Shown here: one piece after another, positions 34,820 to 44,298 of the stretch
How positions within the stretch are numbered: position 1 is the first letter of the stretch
Layout of the letters: every line of letters starts with the position of its first letter
Assembly (NCBI RefSeq): GCF_002155695.1
Contig: NZ_MUYJ01000005.1
Coordinates: 62,001 to 126,000 of the forward strand
Length of the DNA: 64,000 nt
Direction of reading: 5' to 3'
DNA from: Erythrobacter tepidarius
Lineage (GTDB): Bacteria > Pseudomonadota > Alphaproteobacteria > Sphingomonadales > Sphingomonadaceae
The notes under the pieces: generated by a model
Databases searched by the model: none
What the model was told of the DNA's origin: nothing
Seen by the model: only the letters and a program-made list of their open reading frames with translations
Position numbers and translations under genes: made by a program

Positions 34820-34835
34820 TGTTTCACGTGAAACA
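34820..34835. other. parS centromere site, mnmE-mnmG intergenic (left)
   Basis: TGTTTCACGTGAAACA, exact consensus, in the 141-bp gap between mnmE and mnmG. It is 22 bases from the next site at 34858, so the pair can load two ParB clamps side by side. Confidence 0.95.
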
Positions 34836-34857
34836 TTCGCAAGGTCACACGCGCCAA

Positions 34858-34873
34858 TGTTTCACGTGAAACA
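34858..34873. other. parS centromere site, mnmE-mnmG intergenic (right)
   Basis: TGTTTCACGTGAAACA, exact consensus, 12 bases beyond the mnmE stop codon. Confidence 0.95.
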
Positions 34874-34885
34874 TTGCGCCGCTGA

Positions 34886-36172
34886 TCACTTGCCGATGCA
34901 GAAGCGTCCGAAGAGGGTGTCGAGCATGTCCTCGGTGGTGGCGCGGCCGACGAGGCGATCGAAGGCAAGGCGCGCGTGGCGCAGTTCTTCGGCCACCAGC
35001 AGGGGGTCGGACAAGGCCTTGGCGCGCGCGAGCGCCGCGACCGCTTCGGACAACCGCGCATGTTGGCGCGCGTTGAGCGCCGCCTCACCGGGCTTCGGCA
35101 GCGCCTCGCGCGCGGTCTCGACCAGCGCCCGCTTGAGCGCCGCCACCCCCTGTCCCGTCGTCGCCGACAGCGTGAAGCGCGCCGCGGGCTTGGGGATAAA
35201 CCCCTCCCGGTCCGATTGTGCGGCCACTTCCCATGCGGCTTCCGGCCCCTCGCCCTCGGGGCCGAGCCACAGCACCACATCCGCCCGGGCCAGCTCGGTG
35301 GCGGCGCGGGCAATCCCGATCGCCTCGATCGCATCCGCCTCGGCCGTCGCGCGCAGGCCCGCGGTATCGACGAAGGTGAACGGCACCCCGTCGATCGCCA
35401 CACTGCGCTCGATCACATCGCGCGTCGTGCCCGCGATAGGCGAGGTGATCGCCGCCTCGCTCTCGACCAGCGCGTTGAACAGCGTCGATTTGCCGGCATT
35501 GGGCGGCCCGGCGAGCACCACGCGAAAGCCTTCCCCCAACCGTTCGGAGCGCGGGCGGGCAAGCCATTCGCCCAGCTCCTCCGCCAGCGCGCCAATGTTC
35601 CACGTGAAACATTCGGGGAGATCGGCGGCATCCTCCTCATCGGAGAAATCGAGCACGCCTTCCACCTCGGCAGACAGCAAGAGCACCCGCTCGCGCCAGG
35701 CTTCGACCTGCCGCGACAGCGCCCCGCTGGCGTTGGCGAGGGCGGCGGCGCGCTGAAGCTCGGTCTCGGCCGCGAGCAGATCGCCCAGTGCCTCGGCTTC
35801 GGCAAGATCGATCCGGCCATTGGCAAAGGCGCGCCGGGTGAACTCGCCCGGCTCGGCCCGGCGGGTGTTCGGCAAAAGCGCCAGCGCGGCCTCGACCGCG
35901 GCAATCACCGCACGACCGCCGTGACAATGCAGTTCCGCAAGATCCTCGCCCGTTGCGCTGTGCGGCCCCGGAAACCACAGCACCAGCGCCTCGTCGAGCA
36001 AGGCTCCCGAGGCATCGCGCAACTTCGCCAGCACCGCGCGGCGCGGTTCGGGCAGCCTGCCCACGAGGCTCGCCAAGGCCTCGCCCGCGCGCGGCCCCGA
36101 CACCCGCACCACCCCGATGCCCGCAGGCGGCGCGCCGCTCGAAAGCGCGAAGATGGTCGGCGGCGGGCGCAT
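34886..36172 (-). CDS. mnmE: tRNA modification GTPase MnmE
   Basis: A 428-residue GTPase (TrmE) that works with MnmG on tRNA wobble uridine. It has an N-terminal tetrahydrofolate-binding domain (TIFALSSGAPPAGIGVVRVSGPRA), a helical domain, and an inserted G domain with G1 GPPNAGKSTLFN, the K-loop/G2 region SPIAGTTRDVIE and G3 DTAG. The C-terminal C-x-GK motif (FCIGK) is intact. One parS-like site at 35596-35611 lies inside. Its start is 7 bases past the stop of the DUF6489 gene. Confidence 0.96.
   Translation of the reverse strand: MRPPPTIFALSSGAPPAGIGVVRVSGPRAGEALASLVGRLPEPRRAVLAKLRDASGALLDEALVLWFPGPHSATGEDLAELHCHGGRAVIAAVEAALALLPNTRRAEPGEFTRRAFANGRIDLAEAEALGDLLAAETELQRAAALANASGALSRQVEAWRERVLLLSAEVEGVLDFSDEEDAADLPECFTWNIGALAEELGEWLARPRSERLGEGFRVVLAGPPNAGKSTLFNALVESEAAITSPIAGTTRDVIERSVAIDGVPFTFVDTAGLRATAEADAIEAIGIARAATELARADVVLWLGPEGEGPEAAWEVAAQSDREGFIPKPAARFTLSATTGQGVAALKRALVETAREALPKPGEAALNARQHARLSEAVAALARAKALSDPLLVAEELRHARLAFDRLVGRATTEDMLDTLFGRFCIGK
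35596..35611. other. parS-like site within mnmE (one mismatch)
   Basis: TGTTCCACGTGAAACA differs from the other five sites at one position (T to C at base 5) and still fits the relaxed TGTTNCACGTGAAACA consensus. In the mnmE frame it encodes CFTWNI. Binding is likely but may be weaker. Confidence 0.75.
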
Positions 36173-36178
36173 CAGGGA

Positions 36179-36451
36179 TTATTCGGAGGCCTTCGCCCCC
36201 CTGCCTTCGGAAGCGCCGCCCGCAGCGGCCTTCATCCCGCCTTCAACGAAGCTCTGAAACAGCTTGAGCCCCATCTGGCCCATCGGCGCGAGCGCCTGCG
36301 CATATTCCGCCATCTGCGCCGGATTGGAAACGCCCTGCATCGCCTTGGTGAGCTTGTCGACATAGACCGAGTTTGCCGCCGAGACATCCGGCAGGCCGAG
36401 GAAGCTGCGGGCCTCCTCGGGCGTGCAATCGACTTCAATGGTGATCTTCAT
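36179..36451 (-). CDS. DUF6489-like small protein
   Basis: A 90-residue protein beginning MKITIEVDCTPEEARSFLGLPDVSAANSVYVDKLTKAMQGV and ending in a glycine/alanine-rich tail. It matches the short protein usually encoded beside mnmE in sphingomonads (DUF6489 family); the family assignment is from memory and moderate. The helical centre (PAQMAEYAQALAPMGQMGLKLFQSFVEGG) is weakly phasin-like. The ATG at 36451 has GAGG upstream. It is likely co-transcribed with mnmE. Confidence 0.75.
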   Translation of the reverse strand: MKITIEVDCTPEEARSFLGLPDVSAANSVYVDKLTKAMQGVSNPAQMAEYAQALAPMGQMGLKLFQSFVEGGMKAAAGGASEGRGAKASE

Positions 36452-36563
36452 CGGGCCTCGCCCTCCTCTCGCGCGCGCACCTGTCTCATTTGGGCTTGGC
36501 AGCCGCGCAAGGCAAGAGATAGGACAGCGGCCTGCAAGCGCAAACCAGCCGGAGAAAGAGACC

Positions 36564-37262
36564 ATGAGCCTCAATGAGACCATTCCCACCCTCGAAGGCA
36601 ATGCCAGCTTCGGCGCCTATGTCGCGCGCCCAGCTGGCACGCCGAGGGGTGCGATCATCGTCATTCAGGAGATCTTCGGGGTGAACCCCGGCATCCGCCA
36701 GAAGTGCGACAAACTCGCCGCCGAAGGCTGGCTGGCGGTCGCGCCCGACCTGTTCTGGCGGCTCAAGCCCGGTATCGAACTCGATCCCGATGTCCCGGCG
36801 GAATTTAACGAAGCCCTTGAATGGATGGGGAAATTTGATCAGGATACAGGCATTCGCGACATCGAGGCGACGATCCACCACATCCGCCGCACCCTCGGCG
36901 TCGCCAAGGTCGGCTGTGTCGGCTACTGCCTCGGCGGCCGGCTCGCCTTCATGACCGCCGCGCGCACCGATATCGACGCGAGTGTCGGCTACTACGGCGT
37001 CGGCATTGACGCCCTGCTGGGCGAAAAGCACGCCATCGCCAAGCCGCTGATGCTGCACATCCCCACGGCCGACGGCTTCGTCCCGCCCGAAACGCAGGCG
37101 GCGATGCACAGCGCGCTCGACGATCACCCGCGCGTGACGCTGTATGACTACGAAGGGCTCGATCACGGCTTTGCCACCGAGCATGGCAAGCGCCGGGTGG
37201 AAGACGCCGCCAACCTGGCCGACAGCCGCACCGCGGCCTTCTTCGCCGAAGCTCTCGCGTGA
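36564..37262 (+). CDS. Dienelactone hydrolase family protein
   Basis: A 232-residue alpha/beta hydrolase. The nucleophile motif GYCLGG contains the cysteine typical of dienelactone hydrolases. The oxyanion-region VIQEIFGVNPGIRQKCDKLA lies near the N-terminus, and GLDHGFA carries the catalytic histidine. The aspartate is expected in PTADGFVPPE. The true substrate is unknown, as dienelactone metabolism genes are absent nearby. GGAGA precedes the ATG at 36564. It is coupled to the next gene by a GTGA overlap. Confidence 0.92.
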   Translation: MSLNETIPTLEGNASFGAYVARPAGTPRGAIIVIQEIFGVNPGIRQKCDKLAAEGWLAVAPDLFWRLKPGIELDPDVPAEFNEALEWMGKFDQDTGIRDIEATIHHIRRTLGVAKVGCVGYCLGGRLAFMTAARTDIDASVGYYGVGIDALLGEKHAIAKPLMLHIPTADGFVPPETQAAMHSALDDHPRVTLYDYEGLDHGFATEHGKRRVEDAANLADSRTAAFFAEALA

Positions 37263-37666
37263 CCGGCACCGCCAACCTCGCGCGCTGGCATGCCTATATG
37301 GAGAGCGTGGGCGATGCCGCTGCGCTCTCCGCCCTCATCGCCGATGATTGCGTGTTCCACTCGCCGGTGGTGCACACCCCGCAGGCCGGCAAGCCGATCG
37401 TCATGGCTTACCTGATCGCTGCCGCCCAGGTGCTCGGCAATGACAGCTTCCGCTATGTCCGCGAACTGGTGGATGGCGAGGAAATGATGCTCGAATTCGT
37501 CACCGAGATCGACGGGATCGTGATCAACGGCGTGGATATCATCCGCTGGAGTCCGGAGGGCAAAATCACCGATTTCAAGGTGATGGTGCGACCGCTGAAG
37601 GCGATCAACAAGGTCTGGGAGCTGATGGCCGCGCAGCTCGCCAAGGCCAAGGGCCAAGGCGCCTAA
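37259..37666 (+). CDS. SnoaL/NTF2-like family protein
   Basis: A 135-residue protein with the cone-shaped NTF2/SnoaL-like fold: LARWHAYMESVGDAAALSALIADDCVFHSPVVHTPQAGK at the start and EIDGIVINGVDIIRWSPEGKITDFKVMVRPLKA in the sheet region. It could be a small hydrolase/isomerase or a binding protein. The GTG start overlaps the hydrolase stop (GTGA). Its stop overlaps the convergent BLUF gene in CTAA. Confidence 0.88.
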   Translation: MTGTANLARWHAYMESVGDAAALSALIADDCVFHSPVVHTPQAGKPIVMAYLIAAAQVLGNDSFRYVRELVDGEEMMLEFVTEIDGIVINGVDIIRWSPEGKITDFKVMVRPLKAINKVWELMAAQLAKAKGQGA

Positions 37667-38055
37667 TTCAGCACCGCGAAGTTGACGATCATCTTGCGGA
37701 CCTCGGGATCGAGGCCTTCGGGCAGCTCGCGTTCGAGCATCTCGCGGCGCGAGGCGATGCTTTCGGCGATCATCACCCGCTTCATCGCCCAGTCGGGGCA
37801 GGTGCGCTCGGCGATCGTGCGCCGATCGAGCACCGAGACCCCGCTGTGCCGCGGATCGGCGAAGATCGTTTCCATCAGCGCATTGACCTGGCTTTCCTCG
37901 CCTTCGAGCAGCTGGAGAAAGTTGCGCCCGTTGAACAGCAGCAGCCCGGTGATCCCGCGCGCCGGATTGTTGCGCGCACTGGTGGCAAGGATCGCATCGA
38001 CCTCCTCGCGCGGCAAGGTCGGTGCGGTGCTGATATAGAGATATTGGCTTAGCAC
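37663..38055 (-). CDS. BLUF domain blue-light sensor protein
   Basis: A 130-residue protein consisting of a BLUF domain alone. The flavin-binding signature is visible: Y7 (YLYIST), N29/N30 (SARNNPARGITGLLLFNGRNF), Q48 (FLQLLEGEE) and the W89/M91 pair (DWAMKR). No output domain is present, so it must signal through partner proteins, as the stand-alone BLUF proteins PixD and BlrB do. It lies downstream of rho with 62 bases between, and may share its transcript. Confidence 0.92.
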   Translation of the reverse strand: MLSQYLYISTAPTLPREEVDAILATSARNNPARGITGLLLFNGRNFLQLLEGEESQVNALMETIFADPRHSGVSVLDRRTIAERTCPDWAMKRVMIAESIASRREMLERELPEGLDPEVRKMIVNFAVLN

Positions 38056-38117
38056 GTCGTCCCGTCCCTCAACGCCTGTCGCTGCGGGCCGATCCCATGG
38101 CCCGGTCGCATGCTAAC

Positions 38118-39383
<1,266 letters not shown>

Positions 39384-39587
39384 CTGGTGGTGTTCCGAAA
39401 GTCTTGAATGGGCCGGATGGTCAGTCCCGCTTGGTGAAGCGGTGCCCCGATTGGCAGGGCCGGGCTTGGAGAAAGCAGACCGTGGTGGAGCGCGATCACG
39501 CTCCGGCTACCGGAAAGGTTTCGCCGAGATAGAAGCCCGCGCACGCGCGGTCAATCGCGGAAATGCGGGGACGCCTTGGCCCTGCCC
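39384..39587 (-). promoter_or_regulatory. Long leader/promoter region of rho
   Basis: 204 bases between the hemJ stop and the rho start. It contains a hairpin GGAGCG-N6-CGCTCC (39487-39504). Rho genes in other bacteria are autoregulated through their leaders, so this may be an attenuator; that is inference. Confidence 0.3.
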
Positions 39588-40031
39588 TCAGAATGGCTTG
39601 AGATAGACCAGCGCCACGATCAGCACCAGCAGCACACCCGGCAGCTCGCCGATCATCCGCAAGGTGCTCTCGGAAAGCGGACGCTCGCCCCGCGCCATCT
39701 TCCTGGTCTGCGCCACCAGCCAGCCGTGGAAGCCTGTCATCGCCAGCACGAAGGTGAGCTTGGCGTGGAACCAGCCCTCGCTGAAGAAGCCCATCGCGAT
39801 CGCCATCGTCAGCCCCAGCACCCAGACGATGATCAGGCTGGGGGTGAGGATGATCTTGCGCAATTTGCCCATCCGGGTGGCCCACTTGGCCTCGCCCGGC
39901 GAGCCCGGCGCATGATCGAGCATGTAGATGCACTGGCGCGGCAGCATGAACAGGCCGGCCATCCAGAACACCATGAAGATCACATGGCCGATCTTGAGAA
40001 AGGGATAGATCAGGAGGAGCGTCGATTGCAT
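39588..40031 (-). CDS. hemJ: Protoporphyrinogen oxidase HemJ
   Basis: A 147-residue membrane protein with four predicted transmembrane helices, of the HemJ (UPF0093, formerly CopD-like) family that oxidises protoporphyrinogen IX. The conserved histidine is in KIGHVIFMVFWMAGLFMLPR and the conserved lysine segment in FHAKLTFVLAMTGFHGW. It lies 7 bases after hemE in the same direction, which strongly supports the haem pathway role. Confidence 0.92.
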   Translation of the reverse strand: MQSTLLLIYPFLKIGHVIFMVFWMAGLFMLPRQCIYMLDHAPGSPGEAKWATRMGKLRKIILTPSLIIVWVLGLTMAIAMGFFSEGWFHAKLTFVLAMTGFHGWLVAQTRKMARGERPLSESTLRMIGELPGVLLVLIVALVYLKPF

Positions 40032-40038
40032 TGCGGGC

Positions 40039-41055
40039 CTACCCTCTCAGCGCTGCGAGCAATTGCTCGACATGGGCAATCGGCGTGTGCTGGCCGATCC
40101 CATGACCAAGGTTGAAGACGTGCGGACGATCCGCGAAGGCGGCGATGATGGTCTTGACCCGCTCGACAAGCGCCGGACCGCCGGCTTCCAAGAGCAGCGG
40201 ATCGAGATTGCCCTGCACCGGCATTCCAGCTGGCAGGCTCTGGTGCGCCCACAAGGGATCGAGCGTCTCGTCAAGGCCCACCGCATCCACCCCGGTTTCG
40301 CGCGCATAGGCGGGCAGCTTCGCCCCGGCGCCCTTGGGAAAGCCGATCACGGGCGTGTCGGGATGGCTCTGTTTGAGCTTGGCGGTGATCGCGGCATTGG
40401 GGGCGATCACCCACTTCTCGAACTGGTCGGGGGCAAGGCTCCCCGCCCAGGAATCGAACAATTGCACCGCTTCGGCCCCCGCATCGATCTGGCCGCGCAG
40501 ATAGGTCACCGAAACATCGACGATGGCATCGATGATCGCCTGCATCTGCCCCGGATCGCGGTAGGCCAGCAGCCGCGCCGGGCCATGGTCCTTCGAGCCT
40601 TCACCCGCGATCATGTAGGTCGCGACCGTCCACGGGCTGCCCGCAAAGCCAAGCATCGTCACCGCCGGGCCGATCTGCTGGCGGGTGAGGCGCACGGTTT
40701 CATACACCGGCGCGAACCGCTCGAAGGCGGGGGTGAAGCTGTCCAGCCCCGCCTCCAGCAGCGTCGGCGATAGCTTCGGCCCCTCGCCCGCCATGAAGGC
40801 GAGGCCCTGCCCCATTGCATGCGGCACGATCAGGATGTCGGAAAACAGGATCGCCCCGTCGAACCCGAAACGCCGGATCGGCTGCACCGTGATCTCGGCC
40901 GCCGCCTCGCTGTCATAGACCAGTTCGAGGAAGCCCCCTTTCTGCGCACGAAGCGCCCTGTATTCAGGGAGATAGCGGCCTGCCTGGCGCATCAGCCAGA
41001 CGGGGGGAACGTCCTGGCGGACACCTTTGAGCGTAGCGAGAAGCGGACCGGGCAT
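40039..41055 (-). CDS. hemE: Uroporphyrinogen decarboxylase
   Basis: A 338-residue enzyme removing four carboxylates from uroporphyrinogen III in haem synthesis. The signatures PPVWLMRQAGRYLPEYR and the second conserved GFAGSPWTVATYMIAGEGSKDH are intact; LGHGI near the C-terminus is also typical. It reads leftward away from the proposed origin and forms an operon with hemJ. Together with the divergent PPSR gene it reproduces the hemE/RP001 pair flanking the Caulobacter origin. Confidence 0.97.
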   Translation of the reverse strand: MPGPLLATLKGVRQDVPPVWLMRQAGRYLPEYRALRAQKGGFLELVYDSEAAAEITVQPIRRFGFDGAILFSDILIVPHAMGQGLAFMAGEGPKLSPTLLEAGLDSFTPAFERFAPVYETVRLTRQQIGPAVTMLGFAGSPWTVATYMIAGEGSKDHGPARLLAYRDPGQMQAIIDAIVDVSVTYLRGQIDAGAEAVQLFDSWAGSLAPDQFEKWVIAPNAAITAKLKQSHPDTPVIGFPKGAGAKLPAYARETGVDAVGLDETLDPLWAHQSLPAGMPVQGNLDPLLLEAGGPALVERVKTIIAAFADRPHVFNLGHGIGQHTPIAHVEQLLAALRG

Positions 41056-41381
41056 AGGGCTCCATAGAACAAATCAATTCGAATTAAAAAGAGACTGATG
41101 CGGTCTGTTGGCCCTGTGGAAAGCGGGAATTGCCGGTCTCTGCCCGCTTGCCCCCACCCGGGCTAAAGGATTCAATCCCCCGTCGAATCCGCTGGAATGG
41201 GACGTCAAGCAGGCTTTATCCTCACTCTTCACAGCCTGTCGACACAGCGCGTCACGTGTGGGCAAACCGCGCGAGGAAAAGCCTGCCAGCGGGCAGGAAA
41301 ATCGCTCCGCAGCTTGTCCGGCAATTGTTCCCGTGGTTTATGCCTTCACCTGTCCACAGGCCCGCGGCGGACCCTTCGCGC
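41056..41381. other. Putative chromosomal replication origin (oriC)
   Basis: A 326-bp gene-free gap between divergent hemE and PPSR. An A/T-rich block lies at about 41066-41098 (AACAAATCAATTCGAATTAA core), unusual for this GC-rich DNA. DnaA-box-like 9-mers are 41216-41224 (TTATCCTCA, one mismatch to TTATCCACA), 41350-41358 (CTGTCCACA), and on the other strand 41115-41123 and 41257-41265 (two mismatches each). GANTC methylation sites are at 41169 and 41185. Genes run away from it on both sides, and parABS is 6-9 kb away. By established knowledge this is the Caulobacter origin position. The assignment is inference from synteny plus motifs. Confidence 0.7.
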
Positions 41382-42227
41382 ATGAACCGACTCAATCTCC
41401 ATCTTGTATCGGATTCGACCGGCGAGACGCTGGAGATGATCGCCAAGGCTGCCCTGGCGCAGTTCGACGATCCCGAAGTCAGCCGCCATTTCTGGCCGAT
41501 GGTGCGCTCGCTCCAGCATCTCGACCGGATCGTGCCCGATCTCGCTGCCCATCCGGGCCTCGTGCTCTACACGCTGGTCAATCCCGAAACCCGCAAGCGG
41601 CTGGAGGAGCATTGCCGCCACCTCGGACTGCCCGCGGTGCCGGTGCTCGATCAGGTCACCGCCGCGCTCGAAGCCCAGCTCGGGCAGGAGGCCCATGGTC
41701 GACCCGGCCGCCAGCACACCATGGACGAGGACTATTTCAAGCGGGTCGAAGCGATTCAGTACACGATCGCCCATGACGACGGCATCGGCTGCGCGGAATG
41801 GGAAGAGGCTGATGTCGTGCTGGTCGGCGTGTCGCGCTCGTCCAAGACGCCGACGTCGATCTATCTCGCCAACCGGGGCTACAAGGTCGCCAATATCCCA
41901 CTGGTGCCGGAAAGCCCGCCGCCGCCTGCGCTCTTCGGGCTGCGCCATCCGCTGGTGGTGGGCCTCACCACCAGCGCCGAACGGCTGGTGCAGATCCGCC
42001 GCAACCGGCTGCTCTCGCTCAACGAGGCGACCGAGACCGCCTATGTCGACAATGAGCGGGTGAAGGCCGAGCTGCAATTCGCCCGGCGGATGTTCGCTGA
42101 CAATGGCTGGCCGGTGATCGATGTCACCCGCCGCTCGATCGAGGAGACCGCGGCGGCGATCATCCGGCTTGTGCAAGAGCGCGTCCGCAAGCCGGTGAGC
42201 ATCGGGGGGACGGCCAAGCCGATATGA
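41382..42227 (+). CDS. Pyruvate, water/phosphate dikinase regulatory protein (DUF299, RP001 homologue)
   Basis: A 281-residue bifunctional serine/threonine kinase-phosphorylase that uses ADP to inactivate and phosphate to reactivate PPDK or PEP synthase. The start LNLHLVSDSTGETLEMIAKA and the ADP-binding P-loop GVSRSSKTPTSIYLANRGYKVANIPLVP are typical. ATG 41382 is chosen; an in-frame ATG 42 bases upstream lies in the proposed origin. First of a tightly overlapped run with maf, aroE and coaE. Confidence 0.93.
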   Translation: MNRLNLHLVSDSTGETLEMIAKAALAQFDDPEVSRHFWPMVRSLQHLDRIVPDLAAHPGLVLYTLVNPETRKRLEEHCRHLGLPAVPVLDQVTAALEAQLGQEAHGRPGRQHTMDEDYFKRVEAIQYTIAHDDGIGCAEWEEADVVLVGVSRSSKTPTSIYLANRGYKVANIPLVPESPPPPALFGLRHPLVVGLTTSAERLVQIRRNRLLSLNEATETAYVDNERVKAELQFARRMFADNGWPVIDVTRRSIEETAAAIIRLVQERVRKPVSIGGTAKPI

Positions 42228-42817
42228 CTATCCCATTGATTCTCGCGAGCAAATCTGCTTCGCGCCGGGCAATGCTCGATGCCGCGGGGGTGGCCTATCA
42301 AGCCGTCCCTGCCGCGATCGATGAGCGTGCGCTCGAGGCCGGGCTGGCCGGCGCCGCGCCGGGCGCGCTGGCCGAGGCGCTGGCGGTCGCCAAGGCGGCA
42401 GCGGTCGCCGCGCTGCATCCGGACGCGCTGGTGCTGGGCTCGGATTCGCTGGTGGTCTGCGCCGGACGCCGCTTCGACAAACCCCGCAGCCGTGAGGAAG
42501 CGGGCGCGCATCTGCGGTTCTTCTCGGGCAAGGTCATGGAGCTTCACTCCGCCGCCGCGCTGGTGCGGGGGGGTGGGTGCGTATGGCGCCACGCCAGCAT
42601 CGCCCGCCTGCACGTGCGCACACTTTCCGAGCCTTTCATCGAACACTATCTCGCCCTCGAATGGCCCGAGATCGGCCACACCGTTGGCGCCTTCCGGATC
42701 GAGGGGCCGGGGGTGCAGCTGTTCTCGGCGATCGAGGGTGACCACTTCACCGTGCTCGGCATGCCGCTGCTGCCTCTGCTCGGGGCGCTGCGCACGGAAG
42801 GGATGCTGATCGCGTGA
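42224..42817 (+). CDS. maf: Maf family nucleoside triphosphate pyrophosphatase
   Basis: A 197-residue Maf/YceF-like house-cleaning pyrophosphatase. LILASKSASRRAMLDAAGV at the N-terminus and LGSDSLVVCAGRRFDKPRSREEAGAHL are the family motifs; FRIEGPGVQLFSAIEGDHFTVLGMPL closes the active site. Specificity (m7GTP or dTTP) is not certain. It starts with ATG overlapping the PPSR stop (ATGA). A run of seven G lies at 42567-42573 without frame damage. Confidence 0.92.
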   Translation: MTIPLILASKSASRRAMLDAAGVAYQAVPAAIDERALEAGLAGAAPGALAEALAVAKAAAVAALHPDALVLGSDSLVVCAGRRFDKPRSREEAGAHLRFFSGKVMELHSAAALVRGGGCVWRHASIARLHVRTLSEPFIEHYLALEWPEIGHTVGAFRIEGPGVQLFSAIEGDHFTVLGMPLLPLLGALRTEGMLIA

Positions 42818-43668
42818 AACCCTACGCAGAAGTGATCGGCGATCCGATCGCGCAGTCGAAATCGCCGAAGATCCATGGCTTCTGGCTCGCCAAGCTGGGG
42901 ATCGCGGCCGATTATCGTGCCTGTCACGTCCGGCCCGGCGATTTGGCGGATTATCTCGCCGCACGCCGCGCCGATCCGCTGTGGCGCGGGTGCAATGTCA
43001 CTATGCCGTACAAGCAGGCGGTGATGCCGCTGCTCGACCGGATCGATCCGCCCGCCGATGCGATCGGTGCGGTCAACACCATTCTTGCGCGAGGCGACGG
43101 GGCGCTGGCGGGGACCAACACCGATGCCGCCGGTTTCCTCGAACCCCTGGCGAGGCACCTCGCGCAGACCCACTATTTCCGCATGGCGCGCATCATCGGC
43201 ACCGGCGGGGCAGCGCGGGCGATCATCACCGCGCTGGCGGGCGAAGGCTTCACCCTGGTGGTCGCCGGGCGCGATCCGGCCAAGGCGCGCGCGCTGCTCG
43301 ATGAACTTGGCGGCAGGGGTGCGCATCACGCCATCGACCTTGCCCATTTCGCCGACCCGACCGATTTCCCCTTCGATGACCGCGAGGGGTGCCTCGACCT
43401 CATCGTCAACGCCTCCAGCCTCGGGATGCAGGGCCAGCCTCCGCTCGCTTTCGACTGGAGCCACGCGCCGCCGCGCAGCATTGCCTATGACATCGTCACC
43501 GCCCCGCTCGACACGCCTTTCCTGCAAGGCGCGCGTGCAAAAGGCCACCGCACCATCGACGGCCTTGCCATGCTGATCGGCCAGGCGGCGGTCGCCTTCG
43601 AGAGATTCTTCGGCCAGCCCGCCCCGCGCGAGCACGATGCCGAATTGCGGGAGCTGCTGACCCAATGA
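42814..43668 (+). CDS. aroE: Shikimate dehydrogenase
   Basis: A 284-residue NADP-dependent enzyme reducing 3-dehydroshikimate in aromatic amino acid synthesis. The substrate-binding IGDPIAQSKSPKIHGFWLAKLG and CNVTMPYKQAVMPLLD (catalytic lysine) are present, with the NADP loop IIGTGGAARAIITAL and IVNASSLGMQGQPPLAFD. It begins with GTG at 42814, overlapping the maf stop by 4 bases. Confidence 0.96.
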   Translation: MKPYAEVIGDPIAQSKSPKIHGFWLAKLGIAADYRACHVRPGDLADYLAARRADPLWRGCNVTMPYKQAVMPLLDRIDPPADAIGAVNTILARGDGALAGTNTDAAGFLEPLARHLAQTHYFRMARIIGTGGAARAIITALAGEGFTLVVAGRDPAKARALLDELGGRGAHHAIDLAHFADPTDFPFDDREGCLDLIVNASSLGMQGQPPLAFDWSHAPPRSIAYDIVTAPLDTPFLQGARAKGHRTIDGLAMLIGQAAVAFERFFGQPAPREHDAELRELLTQ

Positions 43669-44249
43669 ACCGTCCCAAAATCATTGGCCTCACCGGCTCG
43701 ATCGGGATGGGCAAGTCCACCGTCGCGGCGATGTTCGCCGAGGCGGGCATTCCTGTGTTCGATGCCGATGCCGCCGTTCGCGCGATGCAGGGCCCGGGCG
43801 GCGAACTCATCCCCGCGATCGAGGCCGCCTTCCCCGGATCGACCGGCCCGGAGGGGGTCGACCGTGACCGGCTCGGCCATCAGGTCTTCGCCGACAAGGC
43901 CGCGCTGGCGCGGCTTGAGGCGATCGTCCACCCTGCGGTCGCCGCCAAGCGCGCCGCCTTTCTCGAAGCCCATCGCGACAAGCGCGCGGTGGTGTTCGAC
44001 ATTCCGCTGCTGTTCGAACGCGGCGGGCACGAGGCGGTCGACATGGTGGTGGTCGTCTCCGCGCCGGAGGAGGTGCAGCGTGCGCGCGTGCTCGCCCGCC
44101 CGGGCATGACGCGCGAGAAGTTCGAGCATATCCACGGGCTTCAGCTGCACGACAGCCACAAGCGCGAGCGCGCCGATCACGTCATCGACACCGGCACCAG
44201 CCTCGAGCAAACCCGCGCGCAGGTGATGGACCTGATTGCTTCGCTTTGA
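43665..44249 (+). CDS. coaE: Dephospho-CoA kinase
   Basis: A 194-residue kinase catalysing the last step of coenzyme A synthesis. The P-loop is [21 protein letters not shown] at residues 7-27; DADAAVRAM and the CoA-domain [23 protein letters not shown] are standard. ATG overlaps the aroE stop (ATGA). A perfect palindrome follows its stop codon. Confidence 0.95.
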   Translation: MNRPKIIGLTGSIGMGKSTVAAMFAEAGIPVFDADAAVRAMQGPGGELIPAIEAAFPGSTGPEGVDRDRLGHQVFADKAALARLEAIVHPAVAAKRAAFLEAHRDKRAVVFDIPLLFERGGHEAVDMVVVVSAPEEVQRARVLARPGMTREKFEHIHGLQLHDSHKRERADHVIDTGTSLEQTRAQVMDLIASL

Positions 44250-44268
44250 TTGCAAGCAGCGCTTGCAA
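44250..44268. promoter_or_regulatory. Perfect inverted repeat between coaE and dnaQ
   Basis: TTGCAAGC-AGC-GCTTGCAA: two 8-bp arms with a 3-base centre, directly after the coaE stop and 30 bases before the dnaQ ATG. No T-run follows, so it is more like an operator or a processing hairpin than a terminator. Confidence 0.4.
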
Positions 44269-44298
44269 CCGGCGCGGCATGGGCCGATAGTGCGGCAA

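Noticed and set aside
42567..42573. Seven-G run in maf as a possible frameshift site
   Set aside because: The maf frame and family motifs continue normally on both sides.
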